Of a stretch of 64,000 nt of DNA, positions 1 through 8,134 are shown piece after piece. Source of the DNA: CAIUGU01 sp965279735. GTDB taxonomy: Bacteria; Pseudomonadota; Gammaproteobacteria; Steroidobacterales; Steroidobacteraceae. The translations under genes and the position numbers were made by a program. The number at the start of each line of letters is the position of its first letter. Position 1 is the stretch's first letter. The DNA lies in contig OZ257260.1 in assembly GCA_965279735.1 (NCBI GenBank), positions 3,100,001 to 3,164,000 on the forward strand, written 5' to 3'. Below the pieces are notes generated by a model that saw only the letters and a program-made list of their open reading frames with translations, had not been told where the DNA came from and did no database searches.

Positions 1-26
1 TCTTGCGTCCCTACGCGTTGACGTCG

Positions 27-512
27 CTACGGTTTCTGCGCCGCCCTGCGGCGCAGCTGTTCGCGCACCCGCTGGCGCTGTTCGGGCGTGAGCTGCCGCC
101 ACTGTTCGCGCAGTTCCCGGCGACGTTCCGGTGGCAGGTCGCGAAACCGGCGGAAGTTTTCCCGCAACCGCGCCTGCTGTTCAGGTGAAAGGTCCTGGAA
201 ATTCCGGTAGCGGTCGCGGATCTGGCCACGTTCTTCATCGGTCAATGACTGCCAGCGCTGGAAGCGCTCACCCGCCTGCCCACGCTCTTCCGGCGTCATG
301 GCCAGCCAGCGATCCGCGCCTTTGCGCAGGGCGTTCTGCCGGCCCGGTGGCAGCTGGGTCCAGTTACCTTCGAAGCGCGCCAGAACCTGCTGCTGCTCCG
401 CCGAAAGCTGCGACCACGCGACGCCGGGATTTTCGGCAGCATGAGCGGCACCCAGCCCCAGGCAAGCGCACAGGAGCATCACCTGCAACCAGTCACGCAT
501 ACGCTTCGTCAT
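27..512 (-). CDS. DUF3106 domain protein, secreted
   Basis: A 161-residue protein with an N-terminal signal peptide (hydrophobic stretch about residues 10-22, cleavage near AHA-A). The rest is a charged, helical array of short repeats of the form W/F..L.PE.R..L, repeated roughly every 20 residues, rich in Arg, Glu and Gln. This is the DUF3106 architecture; its function is unknown, and a periplasmic location is inferred from the signal peptide. Its ATG overlaps the stop of the preceding 90-residue gene (ATGA), so it is the last gene of a tightly coupled operon headed by an ECF sigma factor. A role in the stress response controlled by that sigma factor is inference only. Confidence 0.85.
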   Translation of the reverse strand: MTKRMRDWLQVMLLCACLGLGAAHAAENPGVAWSQLSAEQQQVLARFEGNWTQLPPGRQNALRKGADRWLAMTPEERGQAGERFQRWQSLTDEERGQIRDRYRNFQDLSPEQQARLRENFRRFRDLPPERRRELREQWRQLTPEQRQRVREQLRRRAAQKP

Positions 513-781
513 CGGGATTCCGCCTTCGCTGCCTTGGGCGCAGCGGCCTTCGGTGTCTTTGCCGGTGGCTGCTCGGCCGCCACTTCAAAATCAGTCCAGT
601 TGTCATCCTCGCCTTCGAGCGTCGCGAGGTACTCGAGAAAGTCCGGGGCGACCACGGGCTTCGGCGCTGTCGTCGCCGGCTTCGGTTTGGCCGCAGCGCT
701 TTCTGCGGCTCCCGCACCGAACGGCAGCAGCATCGCCACCGCAGTCACCGTCATGCCGGGCCGCTGACGCACGCGCTTCAA
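509..781 (-). CDS. Small secreted hypothetical protein of the sigma operon
   Basis: A 90-residue protein, not assigned to a named family. The TTG start chosen overlaps the DUF3619 stop (TTGA). It gives a basic n-region (Lys/Arg at residues 2-7) before a hydrophobic stretch ending near AGAAES, a plausible signal peptide; an internal ATG at 754 is the alternative. The middle is Pro/Ala/Lys-rich. A short conserved-looking acidic segment, DFLEYLATLEGEDDNWTDFE (about residues 48-67), is followed by an Ala/Lys/Pro tail. Position between DUF3619 and DUF3106 is the only functional clue. Confidence 0.75.
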   Translation of the reverse strand: MKRVRQRPGMTVTAVAMLLPFGAGAAESAAAKPKPATTAPKPVVAPDFLEYLATLEGEDDNWTDFEVAAEQPPAKTPKAAAPKAAKAESR

Positions 782-1224
782 CCCGCCCCGCCGCCCGCGG
801 CAGGCAGCGCAGCCTCGGCCTCAAGCCAGGCATAGAACTCGAGATCCTCGAGCAGCTCGAGATTTTCGGCTCCCGCCATGATCTCCATGTCGTCGAGGGG
901 TGAAGTCGCAACCGTCTGCGCCATCTCCACGGGAGCGTCGACTCCACGCATGCCGAGCCAGATCATCGCGACCAGTGCCGCGGCGGCAATGCTGCCTGCA
1001 GGCAGCAGCCAGCGCGCCGTACGAGGGTGCGCAGTCCCTTCCAGTTCCGCGAGCGCTGCATACCGTGCCTGCGTCAGGCGGGAGCGGGTACGGCCGTCGA
1101 GATGGTCGACGCTCTCAAGCAGCAGCTTGCGGGCATGGGCCGCAAAGTCAGCGGCGCGCGGGTCAACAACCTCTTCGCCCACCGCGGCAGGGTTGTTTTC
1201 CGGATCGTGTTTCAACGTAGTCAC
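778..1224 (-). CDS. DUF3619 family single-pass membrane protein
   Basis: A 148-residue protein starting with GTG that overlaps the sigma-factor stop (GTGA). Residues 1-70 are cytoplasmic-looking, with the DUF3619-type segment FAAHARKLLLESVDHLDGRT and R..LTQAR. One transmembrane helix follows at about 72-90, then an acidic tail. A cytosolic N-terminal domain plus one membrane helix, encoded directly after an ECF sigma factor, is the usual layout of an anti-sigma factor. No zinc-binding HxxxCxxC motif is present, so this would not be a ZAS-type anti-sigma factor. The anti-sigma role is inference from architecture and position. Confidence 0.82.
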   Translation of the reverse strand: MTTLKHDPENNPAAVGEEVVDPRAADFAAHARKLLLESVDHLDGRTRSRLTQARYAALAELEGTAHPRTARWLLPAGSIAAAALVAMIWLGMRGVDAPVEMAQTVATSPLDDMEIMAGAENLELLEDLEFYAWLEAEAALPAAGGGAG

Positions 1225-1859
1225 CAGACTTCTCCCAGCCGGACACGCAACGTATGCACCGCCCGCGAATAATGCGTCTTCACGCTGCCTTCCGAACAGC
1301 CCATGGCCGCTGCTGTCGCCGCTACATCCAGTCCTTCAATCGTCCTCAGCAGAAATGCTTCCGCCTGCCGCGCCGGCAGCTCTGCGATCGCCTGCTCCAG
1401 TACCTGCAATGTCTCGCCCGTCGCAGCCGTTACGTCCGGAGTCGGTCGTCCATCCGCCGCTGCAAGCATCGCGTCGTCTTGCGGTGCGTCTTCGTCGCTC
1501 GCGGTGCGTGGCCACCAGGCAAACACCCTGTTGCGAACGCTGCGGCGACGCTGGCTGTCGCGAATCCGGTTCTGCAGGATGCGATGGAACAGCGGCGCCC
1601 ACTCCTCGCTCGGCCGGCTGCCGTAACGGCGCGCCAGCTGGAGCATCGCATCCTGGACGACATCCAGCGCTTCCTCGGAATCGCGCAGGGCAATGCTGGC
1701 AATCCGGAACGCGCGCTTTTCCACGCCCGATAGAAACTGGTCAAGGAGCGCAGGGTTCAGACAGGAGTCCTCGAAGGAGGCGGAAAGGGCCTGACCCGTA
1801 CCAGATCGCCCATCAGCGCCGGGCACGTCAGCCGCGCAAAGGGTAGCAGAGCGCCACAT
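1221..1859 (-). CDS. RNA polymerase sigma factor, ECF (sigma-70 family)
   Basis: An ECF-type sigma factor. Region 2 is seen in EKRAFRIASIALRDSEEALD and DAMLQLARRY, with a basic segment after FHRILQNRIRD. Region 4 is the C-terminal LEQAIAELPARQAEAFLLRT segment followed by a helix-turn-helix (AATAAAMGCSEGSVKTHYSRA). It heads the operon sigma-DUF3619-small protein-DUF3106, all with overlapping stops and starts. The start is unresolved. The frame opens at 1943 and has an ATG at 1859, but homology begins only around LLDQFLSGVEKRAF (about 1743), so a GTG (1826) or CTG further in may be the true start. The operon probably answers an envelope or metabolic stress; this is not shown by the sequence. 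Confidence 0.85.
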   Translation of the reverse strand: MWRSATLCAADVPGADGRSGTGQALSASFEDSCLNPALLDQFLSGVEKRAFRIASIALRDSEEALDVVQDAMLQLARRYGSRPSEEWAPLFHRILQNRIRDSQRRRSVRNRVFAWWPRTASDEDAPQDDAMLAAADGRPTPDVTAATGETLQVLEQAIAELPARQAEAFLLRTIEGLDVAATAAAMGCSEGSVKTHYSRAVHTLRVRLGEVW

Positions 1860-2191
1860 TGCCGCCGCCGCAAGGCCTTCGACCTGCCCGGAGCGCGGGC
1901 CTGTATAAATGCCTGTATTCCATGATTGTGTATAACGTCGCACGCTGGGGCAGGTTGACGGAGGCCAGCCTCAAGGCGCGGCAGTTGCGCTTGCCCGGGT
2001 TGTGCACCAGAACCGTCACAACTCTTCAAGTACTTGTTTTTATTTTCCTTTTCTGCCCGTATTGGCTGGCGATCATTTGTTGAGCAGGAAGCAAAACCTG
2101 CAATCGAAATGCCTACTTGGACTGCTTTGCCCCAACTCATCCACAGATTTATCCACAGGTTTTGTGGACAACTTGCCATAACGGGGTGGCG
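1860..2191. other. Divergent intergenic region, sigma operon / priA
   Basis: About 330 bases without a convincing gene. It must carry the promoters of the sigma operon (minus) and priA (plus). It contains a 10-bp palindrome CAAGTACTTG (2027-2036) followed at once by an AT-rich pyrimidine tract (about 2036-2056), and a cluster of three DnaA-box-like sequences just before priA (listed separately). The upper part may be coding if the sigma gene starts further out. Confidence 0.6.
2137..2171. promoter_or_regulatory. Cluster of three DnaA-box-like sequences
   Basis: TCATCCACA (2137-2145), TTATCCACA (2149-2157) and, inverted, TGTGGACAA (2163-2171, reading TTGTCCACA on the minus strand). The middle one is an exact match to the consensus TTATNCACA and the other two differ at one position. 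Spacing is 3 and 5 bases, and the last box ends 20 bases before the priA ATG. They could regulate priA, titrate DnaA, or belong to a replication-origin-like element. Functional assignment is inference. Confidence 0.6.
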
Positions 2192-4405
2192 ATGAGCCGC
2201 TACCTCGCCATGGCCATCGATACCCCGCTCCGGCGAGTGTTCGATTACCGCGCACCTGAAGACCTTGATCCCGCCCGCCTGCAGCCGGGCCAGCGTCTGT
2301 GGGTTCCATTTGGCAGGCGGCGCGTCGTCGGAATCCTCGTCGAGCTTCGCGCCCACTCCGAACTCGCCGACAGCAAGATCCGCCGCGCTTTCGAACTGAT
2401 CGATGACATACCTGTGTTCGAGCCAAAGCTGTTCGACCTCCTTCTCTGGTCGGCTGACTACTATCGCCATCCTGTCGGTGAAGTCCTGGCAGCCGCACTG
2501 CCCGTTCCACTCCGTCAGGGCGCGACCCCCGACAACCGGGAAATCCGCTGGCGCCTCACTCCGAAGGGCGAACAGGAAGCACTGGCGACGCTTGCCTCGC
2601 GCGCGACACGCTTGCGGGGAGTCGTAGCGGCGCTGCAAGGCGAAGCCGCCTCAGGGGTCAATGCCGAAGCTCTGGACGCGGCGATCCCTGGCTGGCGGGA
2701 AGGAATGCGCGCCCTCAGCGAAAAAGGCTACGCCGGGCAGTTCGAGCATCTGCATGAAATCGCATCGCCTGCCGGCCACAGCGTTGCGCAGGGCCCCGCC
2801 TTGAGCGCAGCCCAGCAGGACGCGATCACCCGGATCGAAGCCAACCTCGGTGACTTCTCGACGTTGTTGCTGGATGGCGTGACGGGCAGCGGCAAGACCG
2901 AGGTCTACCTGCGCGCCATCGAAACGGTTCTTGCACAGGGCAAGCAGGCGCTCGTGCTCGTCCCGGAGATCGCGCTCACGCCCCAGCTGACGCAACGTTT
3001 CAGTGAACGCTTCGCAGGCCCGCTCGCCGTACTGCATTCCTCGCTGAACGATACGGAGCGTCTCAGCGCCTGGCGCATGGCACGCGACGGGTCAGCGGGC
3101 GTCGTGATCGGTACGCGGTCCGCCGTGTTCGCGCCGCTCGCGAGGCCGGGGCTGATCGTCGTCGATGAAGAACACGATCCGTCATACAAGCAGCAGGAGG
3201 GCTTCCGCTATTCCGCGCGCGATCTCGCCATTGCCCGCGCACAGCGGCATGGCATCCCGGTCGTGCTGGGTTCGGCAACACCGTCACTCGAAAGCCTGGC
3301 GCGCCTCAAACGTGCAGGAACCCGGGCCCATGGCGAACACCTCGTGCTGCCGCAACGGGCGGGCAATGCGAAGCCGCCGTCGATCAGCGTGATCGACCTG
3401 CGGCAACACGCAGCCAACCAGGGGCTGTCGACACCGGCGATGCTGGCCATCCGTCGTCACCTCGATGCGGGTGGGCAGGTGCTGCTGTACCTTAACCGCC
3501 GCGGTTATGCGCCCACCCTCTTCTGTCCCGAATGCGGCTGGGCTGCACCCTGCCTGCGCTGTGATGCCCGCATGACCGTGCACCGGCGCGACGGCAAACT
3601 CGTCTGTCATCACTGCGCGGCCGAGCAACCCATCCCTGCCGACTGTCCGGTCTGCGCCTCGCCCGCGAAGCCAGTCGGCCAAGGCACCGAGCGTATCGAG
3701 GAGACGCTGGGCGACATCTTTCCGGGAGTACCCCTGGTCCGCATCGACCGCGACAACATCCGGCGCAAGGGGGAACTGGATGCGGCCATGAGCCGCATCC
3801 ACAGTGGCGAGGTCCGCATACTTGTAGGCACGCAGATGCTGACGAAAGGACATCACTTTCCCGAAGTCACGCTGGTCGTCGTCATGAATGCCGATCAGGG
3901 TTTGTTCAGCACTGACTTCCGGGCGAGTGAGCGTCTGGCGCAAACCATCGTGCAGGTGGCCGGGCGTGCCGGGCGTGCCGAACGACCCGGAGAAGTCCTG
4001 ATCCAGAGCGAATATCCGGAACACCCGTTGCTGCAGCAATTGTTGACCGGCGGGTACGGTGCGTTTGCCGCCGCCGCCCTGCAGGAGCGGGAGCAGGCCG
4101 GCTGGCCACCCTATTCCCGGCTGGCGCTGGTGCGAGCGGAAGCCACCACGGAACAACCTCCCCTGCGTTTTCTGGCGGCGGCGCGTGCGCTGGTCAAACC
4201 CCATTCCGCCCTGACCCTGCTGGGTCCTGCGCCCGCACCCATGCAACGACGCAGCGATCGCTACCGCGCCCAGCTCCTGCTCCAGTCCGCTACTCCCACG
4301 GGTCTGCAGAAGTTCATGGCGACATGGGTTTCGCAACTCGACGATCTGCCCGAAGCCCGCAAGGTCCGGTGGTCCATCGATGTGGATCCGCTGGAGCTGT
4401 TCTGA
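2192..4405 (+). CDS. priA: Primosomal protein N' (replication restart helicase PriA)
   Basis: A 737-residue protein, the usual PriA length. It binds stalled forks and D-loops and reloads the replisome through PriB/DnaT/DnaC-type partners. Seen: the N-terminal 3'-DNA-end-binding domain (start RYLAMAIDTPLRRVFDYRAP), Walker A GVTGSGKTE (about residue 230), the DEEH box (about 324), a zinc region with paired cysteines CPEC, CLRC, CHHC and CPVC (about 445-486) inserted in the helicase core, and helicase motifs V/VI (GTQMLTKGHHFP, QVAGRAGRAERPGE). The ATG at 2192 is chosen over an upstream ATG at 2117 because homology starts there. It is followed by argS, a gene order also found in pseudomonads. 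Confidence 0.97.
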   Translation: MSRYLAMAIDTPLRRVFDYRAPEDLDPARLQPGQRLWVPFGRRRVVGILVELRAHSELADSKIRRAFELIDDIPVFEPKLFDLLLWSADYYRHPVGEVLAAALPVPLRQGATPDNREIRWRLTPKGEQEALATLASRATRLRGVVAALQGEAASGVNAEALDAAIPGWREGMRALSEKGYAGQFEHLHEIASPAGHSVAQGPALSAAQQDAITRIEANLGDFSTLLLDGVTGSGKTEVYLRAIETVLAQGKQALVLVPEIALTPQLTQRFSERFAGPLAVLHSSLNDTERLSAWRMARDGSAGVVIGTRSAVFAPLARPGLIVVDEEHDPSYKQQEGFRYSARDLAIARAQRHGIPVVLGSATPSLESLARLKRAGTRAHGEHLVLPQRAGNAKPPSISVIDLRQHAANQGLSTPAMLAIRRHLDAGGQVLLYLNRRGYAPTLFCPECGWAAPCLRCDARMTVHRRDGKLVCHHCAAEQPIPADCPVCASPAKPVGQGTERIEETLGDIFPGVPLVRIDRDNIRRKGELDAAMSRIHSGEVRILVGTQMLTKGHHFPEVTLVVVMNADQGLFSTDFRASERLAQTIVQVAGRAGRAERPGEVLIQSEYPEHPLLQQLLTGGYGAFAAAALQEREQAGWPPYSRLALVRAEATTEQPPLRFLAAARALVKPHSALTLLGPAPAPMQRRSDRYRAQLLLQSATPTGLQKFMATWVSQLDDLPEARKVRWSIDVDPLELF

Positions 4406-4482
4406 GGACAGAAGCCAGTACCGGCATACGGGTGGCTCACGTAGACTTGCGGCTCTTTTTTTCTCCGAAGGCCTGAGCGAAA

Positions 4483-6186
4483 TTGAAGCAGCAGATTGCA
4501 CAGCTGGTCGCGCATGCGATTGCCGCCTTGCCCGTGGGCACGCTGTCGGACGGCGTCGCCGTGCCGGAGATCGATCTCGAGCGCACCCGCGACCCGGCCC
4601 ATGGCGATTTCGCGACAAGCGTGGCCTTGCGTCTCGCCAAGGCCGCGAAGCGCAAGCCGCGTGAGCTTGCGGAATTGCTGGTCCAGGCGCTGCCGCCCGG
4701 CGACTTCATTGCCCGCGTGGAGATTGCGGGTCCCGGCTTCATCAATTTCCATCTCTCGCCGAATGCCTACGCCAGCGAGCTTTCGCGGATCCTTGAGCTC
4801 AAGTCTGCTTATGGACGCAGCAACCTGGGCGGCGGCCAACGGGCCGTGGTGGAATTCGTTTCGGCGAATCCAACGGGGCCGTTGCATGTCGGTCACGGCC
4901 GGCAGGCGGCATTGGGCGACTCGCTTGCCTCGTTGTTGCTGTCGCAAGGCTACGCGGTCAGTCGCGAGTACTACTACAACGATGCCGGCGTGCAGATCCA
5001 GAATCTCGCGCTGTCCGTCCAGGCGCGTGCCCGTGGCAGCAAGCCGGGTGATGCGGGCTGGCCGGAAGCCGCTTACAACGGCGAATACATCCAGGATATC
5101 GCTGATGATTTCCTTGCCCGAAAGTCCGTGACGGCCGCGGGTGTTACCGTTGCCGCGACAGGCGATATCGATGATTCCGATGCGGTGCGCCGGTTCGCTG
5201 TGGCCTACCTGCGGCGCGAACAGGATCTCGATCTGCAGAAGTTCGGCGTCGTGTTCGACGTCTACTATCTTGAGTCGAGCCTGTATACCGATCACAAGGT
5301 CGATGCAGCAGTGAGCGGCCTGATCGCCAGCGGCAAGACCTACGAGCAGGAAGGCGCGCTCTGGCTGCGGACCACGGACTACGGCGACGACAAGGATCGC
5401 GTCATGCGCAAGTCTGATGGCACGTACACCTACTTCGTGCCGGACGTGGCCTACCATGTCACCAAGTGGGAGCGCGGCTTCCGGAAAGCCATCAATATCC
5501 AGGGCACGGATCATCACGGCACCATCTCACGCGTGCGCGCGGGCCTGCAGGCGCTGAACATCGGCATTGCCCAAGGCTATCCCGACTACATCCTGCACAA
5601 GATGGTGCGCGTCATGCGGGGTGGCGAGGAAGTGAAGATCTCCAAGCGTGCGGGCTCTTACGTCACCGTGCGCGATCTCGTCGAGTGGGTCGGAAAGGAT
5701 GCCGTGCGCTTCTTCCTGATCCTGCGGCGTGCGGATTCGGAGTTCGTTTTCGACATTGATCTCGCCCTCGCACAGAGCGAGGAAAACCCGGTGTACTACG
5801 TGCAGTACGCCCATGCCCGCGTGCGCAGCGTCTTCCGCCAGCTGGTTGAGAAAGGCCTCAGCTTCACGCCCGGGTTTGCAGCCGGCGCGCTGAACCGCCT
5901 TGAGGAGCCGCATGAAAAGGCGCTCATCCGACGGCTGACGGCGTACACCGAACTGCTCGAGTCCGCCGCTGGCTTGCTCGAACCCCACCAGGTGGCTCAT
6001 TACCTGAGGGAACTTGCGGGCGACTTTCACACCTACTACAACGCTCATGTCTTCCTGGTGGACGACGCGGAGCTGCGCAATGCGCGCCTCAACCTTGTTG
6101 AAGCAGCGCGACAGGTGCTCGAGAACGGCCTGACGCTCCTTGGCGTGTCGGCGCCGGATTCAATGTATTCAACGAAGCAAGCTTAG
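4483..6186 (+). CDS. argS: Arginyl-tRNA synthetase
   Basis: A 567-residue class I synthetase that charges tRNA-Arg. Visible are the N-terminal additional domain (residues 1-100), the HIGH-type motif within NPTGPLHVGHGR (about 126-137) and the KMSKS-type motif KISKRAG (about 385). The C-terminal DALR anticodon-binding domain has YVQYAHARVRSVFRQ and ends near LGVSAPDSM. The start codon is TTG at 4483; the reading MKQQIAQLVAHAIAAL aligns with the usual ArgS N-terminus, and no ATG is suitably placed. It lies 77 bases after priA and 15 before the SPOR gene, probably one transcript. Confidence 0.97.
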   Translation: MKQQIAQLVAHAIAALPVGTLSDGVAVPEIDLERTRDPAHGDFATSVALRLAKAAKRKPRELAELLVQALPPGDFIARVEIAGPGFINFHLSPNAYASELSRILELKSAYGRSNLGGGQRAVVEFVSANPTGPLHVGHGRQAALGDSLASLLLSQGYAVSREYYYNDAGVQIQNLALSVQARARGSKPGDAGWPEAAYNGEYIQDIADDFLARKSVTAAGVTVAATGDIDDSDAVRRFAVAYLRREQDLDLQKFGVVFDVYYLESSLYTDHKVDAAVSGLIASGKTYEQEGALWLRTTDYGDDKDRVMRKSDGTYTYFVPDVAYHVTKWERGFRKAINIQGTDHHGTISRVRAGLQALNIGIAQGYPDYILHKMVRVMRGGEEVKISKRAGSYVTVRDLVEWVGKDAVRFFLILRRADSEFVFDIDLALAQSEENPVYYVQYAHARVRSVFRQLVEKGLSFTPGFAAGALNRLEEPHEKALIRRLTAYTELLESAAGLLEPHQVAHYLRELAGDFHTYYNAHVFLVDDAELRNARLNLVEAARQVLENGLTLLGVSAPDSMYSTKQA

Positions 6187-6201
6187 GTAAATCCGCAAGC
6201 C

Positions 6202-6765
6202 ATGCCCAAGGACTACAAGCATTCACGAGGGCGGAAGGGTTCGCTGGAATTCTCCGGCGGTGTGGGCCTTGTCGTCGGTCTTGGGCTAGGGCTCGCCGTG
6301 GCTGCCATGGTCTATGTGCACGACCGGCCCGCAAGCAATCTGGCAAACGTGACTGCCCCGCTGACGAGCGATGAAGCGCAAGCCAAGGACAAACCGGCCC
6401 CTGCATCGCAGACGGCGGATTCGGAAACGCAACTCGACTTCTACGAAATGCTGCCGAAGTTCGAGGTGGTGATTCCGGAACGAGAGAGCGATGTGCGCCC
6501 GAACGGACCTGCACTCCCCGTCGACCGGCCTGGCGCGTACATCCTGCAGGCGGGTTCATTCCGCAATCCGGCAGATGCCGACCGCATGCGCGCCGTGCTG
6601 GCGCTGCAGGGCATCGAGTCGAAAGTGCAGAAGATTGCCGTCGACAACGACACGTGGCATCGCGTCCGCATCGGGCCGGTGACCAACCTGAAAACGCTTG
6701 ATGAGACCCGCCGGAAGTTGCGGGAAGCGCAGATCGACGCGCTGGTGCTACGCGTCGGCGACTAG
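6202..6765 (+). CDS. SPOR-domain cell-division protein, FtsN-like
   Basis: A 187-residue bitopic inner-membrane protein: short basic cytoplasmic N-terminus (KDYKHSRGRKG), one transmembrane helix (about residues 22-38), a Pro/Ala-rich periplasmic linker, and a C-terminal SPOR domain (about 112-187) beginning GAYILQAGSF and ending DALVLRVGD. SPOR domains bind denuded septal peptidoglycan. The position after priA-argS matches the pseudomonad SPOR/FtsN-like gene, so a septal role is likely. It ends one base from the convergent ntrX stop. Confidence 0.9.
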   Translation: MPKDYKHSRGRKGSLEFSGGVGLVVGLGLGLAVAAMVYVHDRPASNLANVTAPLTSDEAQAKDKPAPASQTADSETQLDFYEMLPKFEVVIPERESDVRPNGPALPVDRPGAYILQAGSFRNPADADRMRAVLALQGIESKVQKIAVDNDTWHRVRIGPVTNLKTLDETRRKLREAQIDALVLRVGD

Positions 6766-6766
6766 C

Positions 6767-8134
6767 TCAGTCGTCTGCTGACTGGCGGAAATCCACGCCC
6801 AGCAGACGCAGCTTGCGGTACAGGTGCGTGCGCTCCATGCCGACGCGCTTCGCGAGCTGCCCCACCTTCCCGTTGCACAGGATCAGCTGCTGCTGCAGGT
6901 AAGCCCGTTCGAACTGTTCGCGCGCCTCGCGAAGCGGCAGGGCCAGCAGATCTTGCTTGACGAGTGGCTCGCTGGACAGCGTCTGGGCGGCAAGCTCGCG
7001 CTCGACTTCCTCCAGACCGATGTCCTCCGCGCCGCCGAGGATCAGCAGTCGCTTCACGAGATTCCGGAGCTCGCTCACGTTGCCGGGCCACGGATAGTTG
7101 CGCAGCCGGTTCTGTGCGGCAACGCTGAAGCGGCGGAAATGGAGATGCTCGTCGTCCACCAGACGGTCGATGTAATACCGGAGCAGGTCCGGCACGTCTT
7201 CGGCGTATTCACGCAATGGCGGGATGTGCAGCTTGATGACATTGAGGTGCGCCAGCAGGTCGACTCGCACCGAGCCCGACTCGCCCGCCTGGTCGATGCC
7301 GGGCCGCGCTGAACAGATCAGTCGTATATCGAGCGGCACGGGATGCTGCCCGCCGATCCGCCGGAATGATCGCGTCTCGAGATCCGCCAGCAGCAATCGC
7401 TGCACGACCGGCGAGAGATCCTCGAGTGCATTGACGAACAGCACGCCACCATTCGCCTGCTCCAGCAAGCCACGACTACCGGGTTCGCCAGCTTCGATTC
7501 CGTGCAGCAGCGCCAGCGCATTGTCATCGGATACGCCCGCAGCAATCAGCGTCACGAACGGTCCGGACGCACGCCTGGACAGGGAATGGACGTAGCGGGC
7601 GAACGCTTCACGGCCCGTGCCGGGCTCGCCAATGATCAACACCGACGCATCATGAGGCGCGATCTGATGCACCTGCTCCCGCAAGGCATGCATGACGCGG
7701 CTCTTGCCGACCGGTGCAACCACCGGTGGCGCGAGCGCCCGGGGCGACTGCCGTTTCTGCTTGCCTGACTCCAGCGCGCGCTCAACCGTCCGCAGCAGCT
7801 TCGCCAGCGACAACGGCTTCTCGATGAAATCGAAGGCGCCGAGCCGCGTGGCCTCGACGGCGGTTTCGACGCTGCCGTGACCGGACATCATGACGACGGG
7901 GCAAGGCAGGCCGGAAGATGACTGCGCCCATTCGCGCAGCAGCGTGATGCCATCCGTATCGGGCATCCAGATGTCGAGCAGGATCAGGTCCGGTTCGTGC
8001 TTCGCGCGGCGGGTCCGTGCCTGGGCAGCGTCTGCTGCGGCTTCGACGTCGTAACCCTCATCTGCGAGGATTTCCTGCAGCAGGCGACGGATCTCGGATT
8101 CGTCATCCACAACCAGGATGCGTGGTGCACTCAT
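6767..8134 (-). CDS. ntrX: NtrX-type response regulator with degenerate AAA+ domain
   Basis: A 455-residue regulator. The receiver domain (5-120) has the acidic pair at the start, phospho-acceptor D54 and K106. A central AAA+-like domain follows (about 145-385), then a C-terminal Fis-type helix-turn-helix (about 405-455). The AAA+ domain is eroded. Walker A reads GEPGTGRE, with Arg175 in place of the catalytic Lys. The GAFTGA sigma-54 contact loop is absent, with a shortened segment at about 205-222. The Walker B acidic pair is replaced by Asn-Ala (235-236). It probably does not remodel sigma-54 polymerase, but may act as a phosphorylation-controlled DNA-binding protein. Its ATG overlaps the ntrY stop (ATGA). 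Confidence 0.9.
   Translation of the reverse strand: MSAPRILVVDDESEIRRLLQEILADEGYDVEAAADAAQARTRRAKHEPDLILLDIWMPDTDGITLLREWAQSSSGLPCPVVMMSGHGSVETAVEATRLGAFDFIEKPLSLAKLLRTVERALESGKQKRQSPRALAPPVVAPVGKSRVMHALREQVHQIAPHDASVLIIGEPGTGREAFARYVHSLSRRASGPFVTLIAAGVSDDNALALLHGIEAGEPGSRGLLEQANGGVLFVNALEDLSPVVQRLLLADLETRSFRRIGGQHPVPLDIRLICSARPGIDQAGESGSVRVDLLAHLNVIKLHIPPLREYAEDVPDLLRYYIDRLVDDEHLHFRRFSVAAQNRLRNYPWPGNVSELRNLVKRLLILGGAEDIGLEEVERELAAQTLSSEPLVKQDLLALPLREAREQFERAYLQQQLILCNGKVGQLAKRVGMERTHLYRKLRLLGVDFRQSADD

Noticed and set aside
878..1846. Plus-strand open frame of 322 codons opposite the sigma operon
   Set aside because: Low-complexity Arg/Ser/Pro composition typical of a shadow frame; the minus-strand genes have domain support.
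3284..4618. Long open frame (444 codons) antisense to priA
   Set aside because: It lies wholly opposite a well-supported gene, has no recognisable domain, and its composition is that of a reverse-strand shadow in GC-rich DNA.
4261..5517. Long open frame (418 codons) antisense to argS
   Set aside because: Shadow of argS; no family resemblance and no ribosome-binding site.
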